NCBI RefSeq assembly: GCF_001011035.1
Contig: NZ_CP011492.1
Span: 5,811,001 to 5,875,000 of the forward strand
Length of the DNA: 64,000 bases
Reading direction: 5' to 3'
From: Streptomyces sp. CNQ-509
GTDB lineage: Bacteria > Actinomycetota > Actinomycetes > Streptomycetales > Streptomycetaceae
Below the pieces are notes generated by a model. That model had not been told where the DNA came from. It did not search any database and saw only the letters and a program-made list of their open reading frames with translations. Below are positions 17,646 to 24,975 of the stretch, piece after piece. Within the stretch, counting starts at the first letter, position 1. Every line of letters begins with the position of its first letter. A program made the translations under genes and the position numbers.

Positions 17646-18929
17646 TCACGCGGCCAGCAGCAGGGTCAGGCCGCCGGCCGTGTAGCAGACCATCAGTGCG
17701 AGCAGCGGCAGTTGGCCCGCGACCGCGCGGGCCGGCGGGAAGAGGCGGACGGCGCGGTCGTGGGCGGCGACGACGCCCAGGACGTGGCCGGTGACGACGG
17801 CGGTGACCTGGAGCGCGGCGAGGCCGCCGGGGGAGAGCGGGGGGTCGTTCGGGGCCGGGTTGTCAGTGCCGGATGCGATCGTGACGGTACGTGGGCCTTC
17901 GGTGACGAAGAGCGTGAAGTAGTGGGCGACGAGGTAGCCGAGGGCGATCGGCAGGAGGGAGTGGGCGAAGGCGGACAGCGGGTGGGCGAGACGGCCGGAG
18001 ACCAGGCGGACGGCCGCCGCACAGCCGGCGTACAGGACGGCGACGAGGGCGACGGCGGTGAGCAGGCCGAGCGTGGCGGTGGCGGTGCGGCCGAGGGAGG
18101 AGGTCTGCAGGGTGTCGATCCAGGAGGGTGCGGCGGAGAAGCCGTCATAGGCGGTGGAGCCGAGGAGCACGCACAGGACCGCGGTCAGCCCCGGGAGCGC
18201 GGGGGTGGCGTCGAGCCCGGCGAGGGGGGAGCGCAGGACGAGCACGCCGTCGGCGGGGCGGCGGCCGACGGGGGCGAGCCGGGCGAGCAGCGCGCTGTAC
18301 GCCTCGAAGGGGTCGCACTGCGCGAACCAGCGGTCACCGTAGACCGCCGCGCCGGTGAGCTGGACGGCGGCGTGGGCGGCGAGGAACGCCGACAGGGCGG
18401 TGGTGGCGGCCGGTTCGGGGGCGGCCAGCTCCAGCCAGGTGAACGCCAGCAGCCCGGCCGCGGCGGGCCGGTGGCCGAGCCGGGCGGGCAGCGGGCGGCC
18501 GGCGGCGGGGTCGCGGCCCAGGGCGCGGCAGGCCAGGGCGTGGAGCGTACGGAGCGGGTTGAGCAGGCGCCAGACGGGGCCGAGGAGGAGGGAGGCGGGG
18601 ACGAGGCCGACCCAGAGGAGCACGTAGACCGCGCCGGGCGCGGGGTTGCGGGCGGGATCGTCGGGGCCGAGGAGCAGGTGGCCGGCGACGAACGCGGCGG
18701 CGGCGAGTCCGGCGCCCGCGGCGGTGCGGCGCAGCGCGGGCGCGGCGGCGAGGCGCCGCACGGCGCGGGGCAGTGGGCGGCCCGCGGTGGCGCCGGCGTA
18801 GCGGGGTTCCGGCCAGAGGAGGCCGAGCGCGAGGAAGGAGACGAGCAGCGCGGCGAAGCCGCCGGCGTAGGCGTAGAAGGCGGGGATCGGCAGGTCCTGG
18901 GTGCCGCCGACGCCGTGGGCGAGGCGCAT
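17646..18929 (-). CDS. Polytopic membrane protein of unknown function
   Basis: The 427-residue protein has roughly ten hydrophobic segments, short loops, and the stretches PVWRLLNPLRTLHALACRALGR and GDRWFAQCDPFEAYS between membrane segments. I recognise no transporter family. Its ATG overlaps the stop of the cupredoxin-like lipoprotein gene (ATGA at 18926-18929), so the two are translationally coupled. The context suggests an integral membrane partner for the lipoprotein and the beta-helix protein, perhaps in metal or redox chemistry at the membrane, but nothing in the sequence proves it. Confidence 0.7.
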   Translation of the reverse strand: MRLAHGVGGTQDLPIPAFYAYAGGFAALLVSFLALGLLWPEPRYAGATAGRPLPRAVRRLAAAPALRRTAAGAGLAAAAFVAGHLLLGPDDPARNPAPGAVYVLLWVGLVPASLLLGPVWRLLNPLRTLHALACRALGRDPAAGRPLPARLGHRPAAAGLLAFTWLELAAPEPAATTALSAFLAAHAAVQLTGAAVYGDRWFAQCDPFEAYSALLARLAPVGRRPADGVLVLRSPLAGLDATPALPGLTAVLCVLLGSTAYDGFSAAPSWIDTLQTSSLGRTATATLGLLTAVALVAVLYAGCAAAVRLVSGRLAHPLSAFAHSLLPIALGYLVAHYFTLFVTEGPRTVTIASGTDNPAPNDPPLSPGGLAALQVTAVVTGHVLGVVAAHDRAVRLFPPARAVAGQLPLLALMVCYTAGGLTLLLAA

Positions 18930-19402
18930 CAGCGCACCATGAGCTGGGTGAGGACGAGACCGGAGCCGTGCGCCTCGACGTCGAACACCCCGGCGCGGTC
19001 CGCGGTGAACGCCAGCTCGGCGGGCCGGCCCGCGCGCAGTTCCGCGGTCTTGTCGTAGCCGTGGACGTGGAGTTCGTCGCCGGTGTCGCCGGTGACGAGG
19101 AGGGTCACGCGCTCGCCGAGTTCCACCTCGACGCGTCCGGGCGCGGGGACGACCTCGCCGTCCCGTACGGCGATCTCGACGACGGTGCCGGTGCCCGTCC
19201 CGGTGTCCGCGTCCGAGCCGTTGGCGCCGCGGTCGGGTACGTCGGTGGCGGGCGGCACGGATCCGGTGGCGACCTCGTGGCCGGTGCCGGGCTCGTGGTG
19301 GGTGTCGCCGCGCGAGCAGCCGGCGCCGGCGAGTGCCAGGAGCACGGCGGCGAGGAGGGCGAGACGGGCGGTGGGGGAGAGGGCGGGAGGCCGGCGGCTC
19401 AT
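18929..19402 (-). CDS. Cupredoxin-like lipoprotein
   Basis: The 157-residue protein has a lipoprotein signal peptide with lipobox LAGAGC, a Thr/Gly/Asp-rich linker, and a C-terminal domain of about 90 residues resembling cupredoxin/EfeO-type domains: VTLLVTGDTGDELHVHGYDK and GVFDVEAHGSGLVLTQLMV. The His residues in HVHGYD and EAHGSG and the late Met could bind copper, but no type-1 Cys ligand is visible. The start ATG overlaps the stop of the beta-helix gene and its own stop overlaps the next start, giving an unbroken ATGA-coupled chain of three genes. Confidence 0.75.
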   Translation of the reverse strand: MSRRPPALSPTARLALLAAVLLALAGAGCSRGDTHHEPGTGHEVATGSVPPATDVPDRGANGSDADTGTGTGTVVEIAVRDGEVVPAPGRVEVELGERVTLLVTGDTGDELHVHGYDKTAELRAGRPAELAFTADRAGVFDVEAHGSGLVLTQLMVR

Positions 19403-21591
19403 GCGGGGCCGGCCTCCGGTGCCGGGCCCGCGGGCCGGGGTCCGGCCGCCGGCCGGCCGGACCCGGGGTCCGCCGCGGGCGTCGCGTGCTCCGATCCCGG
19501 ACCCGCCGGTTCCGCCGCCTTCTCCGCCGCCGGGTCCGCCGCCGGGTCCGCCTCCCGGTCCGGCGCCGGGTCCGGCGCGGGGACGCGCCTGGCCACCGCT
19601 ATCACGGCCCAGATCACCCACACCAGCCCCAGCAGCGTCCGCAGCCACGCCGGGCTCAGCGGTATCCACGGGATGAGCAGCACCGACTTGTCGAAGGCGT
19701 CCAGCAGCGTCAGCACGCCCATCGCCACCGTCGCCCCCGTGAACCCGGGCCGCCCGCCCGGCAGCCGGGCCCGCAGCCGCAGCCCGGTCGCCGTCCACCA
19801 CGCGCCCAGCAGCACCAGCGCGACGACCGGCACCCAGGTGTGCGCGTACGAACTCGCCGCCCCCACCACGTCGAGCGCCAGACCCGCCGCCCCCGCCACC
19901 GCGGCACCCCCGGCCACCGCGTCACGCCGCAGCAGCCGCCACCACAGCACCCCGCCGACCAGCCCCAGCACCACCGCCACGGCCAGCGCGATCTGCACCT
20001 CGATCCGCTCGATGCCCCGCGCCCCGTACCAGTCGCACCCCGCGGGCAGCTTCCGCGCCCGCACGTCGTACTCCGCGCACACCAGCAACTGCGCCAGCTT
20101 CACCGGCTCGCCGACGATCCGGTCGGAACCGCCGGAGACGTCGCCGGGCCGCGAGCCGCACTCCGGCAGCGTGCGCGGGTTGCTCGCCCCCGCGTCGCCC
20201 TGCCAGCAGTTGCCCTCGCCCTGCCCGTCCCACCACACGTCCGTCTTGTTGGGCCGCTCGTTGCCCGCGCGGTCGACGCCGAGGTGGTTCGCGGCGTAGC
20301 GGTTGTGGTGCGAGGTGTCGAGCTGCTTGCCGGGGGATCCTTCGCCGCGGATGAAGGCGGGCACGGCGTTGAGGTAGAACGCCGCGCGCTGGTGGCCGTA
20401 GATCCAGTTGTCCCGGTAGATGTTCCAGTTGCCGCCCGCGGTGATGATGCCGGTCCCGGGCGGCATGGATATCTGCGGGCAGACGACGCCCTGCTCGTAG
20501 CCGCGCTCCGCGGGCGGTTCGGCGCAGGTGCCGTCGGCGACGTACGGGTAGTAGTTCTGGTTGTTGTCGTGGATGAGGTTCCGCTCGAACCTGGCGTGGT
20601 TCTGCGGCAGTCCCGGATGGCCGGGGAAGGCGCTGTCCATGGAGGCGCCGCCCATGTTGTGGTCGAACTCGTTGTCGTGCACCCAGACCGAGTCGCCCGC
20701 GGTGCCGGAGTAGCCGACCATGTTGTGGTGGCTGCGGCAGCCGGTGATCTCGATGGCGTAGCGGGGGACGTCGTAACCGCGGCCGTCGTTGATGTCGGAG
20801 GCGCTGCCCGGGTAGATGCCGGAGTCGCCGTTGCCGTACGACTCGCAGTCGCGGTACAGGCCGTGGTCGGAGGCGAAGGTGAGGAAGCCGTACTCGTCGT
20901 TCCACCGGGTGAGCACGTCGTCGATGACGAAGCCGTCGGCGGCCAGCACGTACAGCGAGTTGAAGGTGGAGCGCTGGGCGGTGAAGTTGCGGAAGTAGAC
21001 GCCGTCGGCGGAGTCCGCGCGGATGACGTTGAGCTTGCGGTACTGGCCGTCGATGACGACGTCGCCGCGGTCGGCGCCGGTGCCCTCGATCTGCAGGTCC
21101 CGCTTGCCCATGATGGCGACGAGGTTCTGGTTGTGCGGGCAGCGCTCCTGCTGCGCGTACGACAGGATCTGGTACCCGAAGTCGGACCGCGGCGCCTTCA
21201 GCCGGGCGCAGGACCCGGTGGGCTTCGGCCGGCTGGGCTCCTCCAGATAGACGCCCGGAAGTATGGCGATGGTCATACCGGGTGCGTCGACGGCGTCGAC
21301 GGCTTCCTGCAGATGCTCGTAACCGCGGTCGCGGCAGCGCTCGTACAGCCGGAGGTTGCGCTCGCGGAGCGCGGCGGGGAAGTCCGCGATGCGGGCCTCG
21401 AAGTCCGCCCGGCCCGGTTTGCAGACCAGCAGGTCGGGCTCCTCGTCGCGGTAGGACGGCACGCTGCCGGTGCCGTCGGGGAACTCGACGGGGCGCTCCT
21501 CGTGTGCGGCGGCGGGGGCGGCGGTGACGAGCAAAGCGCCCAGCGCGACGAGCGGGAGAAGGGCCGTTCGGACCTTACGCGTCCACGACAT
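19399..21591 (-). CDS. Secreted right-handed parallel beta-helix protein with C-terminal membrane region
   Basis: This 730-residue protein has a Sec-type signal peptide (about 1-30), then a large extracellular region (about 60-480) rich in beta-helix turns such as GVYFRNFTAQ, HGLYRDCESYGNGDSG, YAIEITGCRSHHNMVG and NWNIYRDNWIYG, with many Asn, His and paired Cys. Four or so membrane segments (about 500-640) and a Pro/Ala/Glu-rich tail follow. NosD-like, pectate-lyase-like and mannuronan-epimerase-like proteins share this helix; none is assigned here. ATG 21591 is chosen over a TTG six codons upstream. The coupled cupredoxin-like lipoprotein makes metal handling or surface-glycan work the main hypotheses. 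Confidence 0.72.
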   Translation of the reverse strand: MSWTRKVRTALLPLVALGALLVTAAPAAAHEERPVEFPDGTGSVPSYRDEEPDLLVCKPGRADFEARIADFPAALRERNLRLYERCRDRGYEHLQEAVDAVDAPGMTIAILPGVYLEEPSRPKPTGSCARLKAPRSDFGYQILSYAQQERCPHNQNLVAIMGKRDLQIEGTGADRGDVVIDGQYRKLNVIRADSADGVYFRNFTAQRSTFNSLYVLAADGFVIDDVLTRWNDEYGFLTFASDHGLYRDCESYGNGDSGIYPGSASDINDGRGYDVPRYAIEITGCRSHHNMVGYSGTAGDSVWVHDNEFDHNMGGASMDSAFPGHPGLPQNHARFERNLIHDNNQNYYPYVADGTCAEPPAERGYEQGVVCPQISMPPGTGIITAGGNWNIYRDNWIYGHQRAAFYLNAVPAFIRGEGSPGKQLDTSHHNRYAANHLGVDRAGNERPNKTDVWWDGQGEGNCWQGDAGASNPRTLPECGSRPGDVSGGSDRIVGEPVKLAQLLVCAEYDVRARKLPAGCDWYGARGIERIEVQIALAVAVVLGLVGGVLWWRLLRRDAVAGGAAVAGAAGLALDVVGAASSYAHTWVPVVALVLLGAWWTATGLRLRARLPGGRPGFTGATVAMGVLTLLDAFDKSVLLIPWIPLSPAWLRTLLGLVWVIWAVIAVARRVPAPDPAPDREADPAADPAAEKAAEPAGPGSEHATPAADPGSGRPAAGPRPAGPAPEAGPA

Positions 21592-21650
21592 GGCGGAAGA
21601 GTAGAGCAACTTTCATCTTTTGTGACCCCCGGGCGCGGGGGCCCGTGCGG

Positions 21651-21681
21651 AAGGGGCCGGCCGTAGCCCGGCCGGCCCCTT
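21651..21681 (-). terminator. Hairpin downstream of the GH25 lysozyme gene
   Basis: A 12-bp perfect stem (21651-21662 with 21670-21681, 7-base loop) lies between the end of the lysozyme gene and the start of the beta-helix gene, both on the minus strand. No U-tract follows, as is common in Streptomyces terminators. Confidence 0.6.
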
Positions 21682-21701
21682 CGTCGCATGATCTCCCCGG
21701 G

Positions 21702-22604
21702 CTACGCGGTGTTGTTCGCCAGCGCCAGCAGCCGGTCCCGGCTGCCGTTGAACTTGTCGCGGTCGACGTTGCCGGAGATGCCGCTCACCCGGCCGGTGCT
21801 CGTGTACTGCCACACCGTCCAGAACGGGAACCCGTTCGGGATGCTCGGGCTGTGGGCGGACGTCCAGTGGGCGACCCACAGCGGGCTGCGCGTCGACATT
21901 CCGCTCCAGTTGCCGGTGCAGGTGTTCCACCAGCTCGGGCTGGTGTAGATGACGACGTCGCGCGTGGTCCGTGACTTGTACGTGTTGTAGAAGTCGAGGA
22001 TCCAGTTGCGCATCGCGGTCTGCGAGAGCCCGTAGCACATCGCGCCCGACGGGTTGGACTCGATGTCCAGCACGCCGGGCAGCGTCAGGTTGTCACGGGA
22101 CCAGGCGCCGCCGTTGGAGGCGAAGAAGTTGGCCTGGGTCGCGCCGCTGGAGGAGTTCGGCCGGGCGAAGTGGTACGCGCCCCGGATGACGCCGGCGCGG
22201 TACGCGGCCGGGTAGTTGGTGTTGAAGGACGGGTCCTTGTAGCTCGTGCCCTCCGTCGCCTTCATCCAGGCGAACTGGATGCCGGCGCTGCGCACCGACG
22301 ACCAGTTGATACTGCCCTGCCAGTGCGAGACGTCGATCCCCTGTACGCCGCTGGTGTGGTCCATGGGGCTGATGTCGGGGGACGACTGCTCCGCGTCGAC
22401 TCCCATGCCCATGTAGGCGTGGCCCAGCGGCACGGGGTTCTTCTTCTTGGCGTCGCTGTCGGCGGCCGGTGCGGACGCGGCCGAGGGGGCGGTGAGCCCC
22501 GCGACCAGGGCGAGGGAGGCGCCGAGGACGACGGCGGCGCCGGCGCGGGTGCGGCCGGCACGGCGGGTGAAGAGGCGGTGGGTGAGTGATGTGGGCAGGT
22601 GCAT
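21702..22604 (-). CDS. Secreted GH25 muramidase (lysozyme)
   Basis: The 300-residue protein has a signal peptide (about 1-45, ending SAASAPAA) and a GH25 domain (about 88-295) with GIDVSHWQG, WMKATEGTSYKDP, GAYHFARP and the catalytic-type VLDIE. It would cleave MurNAc-GlcNAc bonds in peptidoglycan outside the cell. The start ATG 22604 has a good AGGAGG site eight bases upstream; the frame remains open further upstream without a better start. A short KKKN region after the signal peptide may be a wall-facing linker. Confidence 0.9.
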   Translation of the reverse strand: MHLPTSLTHRLFTRRAGRTRAGAAVVLGASLALVAGLTAPSAASAPAADSDAKKKNPVPLGHAYMGMGVDAEQSSPDISPMDHTSGVQGIDVSHWQGSINWSSVRSAGIQFAWMKATEGTSYKDPSFNTNYPAAYRAGVIRGAYHFARPNSSSGATQANFFASNGGAWSRDNLTLPGVLDIESNPSGAMCYGLSQTAMRNWILDFYNTYKSRTTRDVVIYTSPSWWNTCTGNWSGMSTRSPLWVAHWTSAHSPSIPNGFPFWTVWQYTSTGRVSGISGNVDRDKFNGSRDRLLALANNTA

Positions 22605-23118
22605 CGCGGCCTCCTGGCACTCGTGTGCTCTGTGGGGGTGGGGAGAGGCGGTGCTGGGGTGCTGCTTGTACGAACAGACCGGAATTCTGATGCGTACACG
22701 ACAAGAGTGACGCACAGGAACGCCTGCCTGAGAAGGGGGGACCGCCACCCTTTATGGTCCAGTCCAGTGACGCGTGCGCTGAGCTGCGGTTACCGGAGCG
22801 GAAATCGTCAACTTTCATGGTGTGAAAGCCGAAACGAAGAATAGCATTTCGGTCACGGAGCGTGCCAGACTAGACACGCTGTGCACTTCTACGGTCATCC
22901 CCGCCACCCCCGCCCCCCGAACCCCACCCCCACCCACCCCGTTACCCCCACCACCCCACCGGTCGCGTCGGAATGCCGCCGATGCCGTAGCCGTCAACGT
23001 GCGGGCGTGATCGGTTTCGTACGTCCGCTGCCCTTTCGAGACGTCGACGGACCGCGCCCTGCCCGGCTGCGCGGCCTCTAGCGCAGGGCGCCTTCCTCCC
23101 CGCCGGCCCCGCCGGGGG
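22605..23118. other. Gene-free stretch containing a long C-rich tract
   Basis: About 500 bases separate the lysozyme start from the ABC exporter stop. The first 250 presumably hold the lysozyme promoter. Bases 22899-22960 consist almost entirely of C runs (3-6) separated by A, G or T, so the minus strand has about nine G-runs. No convincing open frame was seen. Confidence 0.6.
22899..22960 (-). other. Candidate G-quadruplex (minus strand) / i-motif (plus strand) tract
   Basis: At least eight runs of three or more consecutive G occur on the minus strand within 62 bases, with loops of 1-5 bases. This exceeds the classical G3N1-7 four-run rule several times over. It is not coding in any plausible frame. 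A regulatory or terminating role is inference. Confidence 0.5.
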
Positions 23119-24975
23119 TCAGAGGGTGCTGTCCTGCCAGGCCTGGTGGAGGGCCGCGAAGCGGCCGCGGTCGGCTATGAGGGTGGCCGGGGGGCCGTCT
23201 TCCACGATGCGGCCCTGGGACATCACCAGCACCCGGTCCGCGATCTCCACCGTCGACAGGCGGTGGGCGATGACCACCGCCGTGCGGCCGTGCAGGACCG
23301 TCTGCATCGCCTCCTGCACCGCCTGTTCGCCCGGGATGTCCAGCGACGACGTCGCCTCGTCCAGGATCACCACCGCCGGGTCCGCCAGCAGCGCGCGGGC
23401 GAACGCGACCAACTGGCGCTGGCCCGCCGAGATGCGGCCGCCGCGTTTGCGTACGTCCGTGTCGTAGCCGTCCGGGAGCGCCGTGATGAACTCGTGGGCG
23501 CCCAGCGCCTTCGCCGCCGCCTCGATCTCCTCGCGGGTCGCGTCCGGGCGGCCGATCGCGATGTTCTCCGCCACCGTGCCCGAGAACAGGAACGCCTCCT
23601 GCGTGACCATCACCACCCCGCGCCGCAGCTCCGCGTTCGCGATCTCCCGCAGGTCCACCCCGTCCAGCAGCACCCGGCCCGCGCTCGGGTCGTAGAACCG
23701 CGCCAGCAGCTTGGCCAGCGTCGACTTCCCCGCCCCCGTCGAGCCGACGACCGCGACCGTCTGCCCGGCCGGCACCGTCAGGTCGAAGCGGGGCAGCACC
23801 TCGCCGCCCGTACGGTACGAGAAGCCGACCCCCTCGAAGCGCACCTCCCGGCCCGGCAGCCCCTCCTGCCGCGCCGGCAGCGGCCGCGGCTCCGCCGGCT
23901 CCGCCACGCCGGGCCGTTGTGCCAGCAGCCCCGCGATCTTCTGCAGCGACGCCGCCGCCGACTGGTAGGAGTTGAGGAACATCCCGAGCCGGTCGATCGG
24001 GTCGTACAGCCGCCGCAGATAGAGCACCGCCGCGGCCAGCACCCCCAGCGCGAGGTCGTCCTCCGCCACCCGGTACGCGCCCCACAGCACGATCGCCGCC
24101 ACGAAGACGTTCGCGGTCAGCCGGGAGCAGACGACGTAACGGGCCATCTCCAGGATGGAGTCGCCGTTGACCTGCTCATGGTGCCCGTTGAGCCGGTCGA
24201 AGTCCTCGTCGTTCGCGCGCTCCCGGCGGAACGCCTGGACGGGCCGGATGCCGTTCATCGTTTCGACGAACTTCACGATCACCTGAGCGATCGCCGTCGA
24301 CCGCTTGGTGTAGATCTTGATCGAACGCCGCTGGAAGTTGCGGATCAGCAAGTACAGCGGCACGAACGACAGCAGCGCCGCCCCGCCGAGACCCAGGTCC
24401 AGCCAGAGCAGCAGCGCGGAGATGTACACGACCTGGAGCACGACGACGATCAGCTCCTGCAGCCCCTCGCTCAGCAGCTCGCGCAGCGACTCCACGTCGC
24501 TGGTGGAGCGGGAGATCAGCCGGCCCGAGGTGTAGCGGTCGTGGAAGTCGACGTCGAGGGCCTGCGCGTGGCGGAAGATGCGGCCGCGCAGGTCGAGCAG
24601 CACGTCCTGGTTGATGCGCGCGGCGGCCCGTACGAAGGTGTGCTGGAGCAGCCCGGACGCCAGTGCGCAGACCGCGTACGCGATGCCGACGGCGATCAGC
24701 GGGCCGTGGTCGTCACGCCGCAGCGCGGGCACGGCGTGGTCGATGGCGTACGCGACCAGCAGCGGACCGGCCTGCACCGCGGCCTGCTGGAGCAGGATCA
24801 GCACGGTCGCCGCGGCGACCCGGCGGCGGTGCGGGGCGAGCAGCGAGCCCAGCAGGGTGCGGGACGCGCCGTCGGGCGCGGGCAGCAGGTCCCGGTCGAA
24901 CGGGTCGGTCCGCGGGCGCGGGCGGTCGTCGTCCGGCTCCTCGCCGCCGGGTCTCTCGGTGACCGTCGCCGTCAT
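23119..24975 (-). CDS. ABC exporter half-transporter, subunit 2 (canonical Walker B)
   Basis: The 618-residue protein has a six-helix ABC-exporter membrane domain (about 45-340) and an ATPase domain (about 370-610) with Walker A GSTGAGKST, Q-loop, and Walker B VVILDEATSSLD with the catalytic Glu. Its signature motif reads ISAGQ instead of LSGGQ. The ATG overlaps the stop of the partner gene (ATGA). The pair matches heterodimeric exporters such as TM287/288 and LmrCD: here subunit 2 supplies the active Walker B and the degenerate signature. Substrate is unknown; drug or lipid export is usual for the family. Confidence 0.9.
   Translation of the reverse strand: MTATVTERPGGEEPDDDRPRPRTDPFDRDLLPAPDGASRTLLGSLLAPHRRRVAAATVLILLQQAAVQAGPLLVAYAIDHAVPALRRDDHGPLIAVGIAYAVCALASGLLQHTFVRAAARINQDVLLDLRGRIFRHAQALDVDFHDRYTSGRLISRSTSDVESLRELLSEGLQELIVVVLQVVYISALLLWLDLGLGGAALLSFVPLYLLIRNFQRRSIKIYTKRSTAIAQVIVKFVETMNGIRPVQAFRRERANDEDFDRLNGHHEQVNGDSILEMARYVVCSRLTANVFVAAIVLWGAYRVAEDDLALGVLAAAVLYLRRLYDPIDRLGMFLNSYQSAAASLQKIAGLLAQRPGVAEPAEPRPLPARQEGLPGREVRFEGVGFSYRTGGEVLPRFDLTVPAGQTVAVVGSTGAGKSTLAKLLARFYDPSAGRVLLDGVDLREIANAELRRGVVMVTQEAFLFSGTVAENIAIGRPDATREEIEAAAKALGAHEFITALPDGYDTDVRKRGGRISAGQRQLVAFARALLADPAVVILDEATSSLDIPGEQAVQEAMQTVLHGRTAVVIAHRLSTVEIADRVLVMSQGRIVEDGPPATLIADRGRFAALHQAWQDSTL

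Noticed and set aside
19399..21591. Calling the beta-helix protein NosD
   Set aside because: The beta-helix and nearby cupredoxin-like gene recall NosD and nitrous oxide reductase, but no nosZ, nosF, nosY or nosL homologue is present and membrane segments at the C-terminus do not fit.
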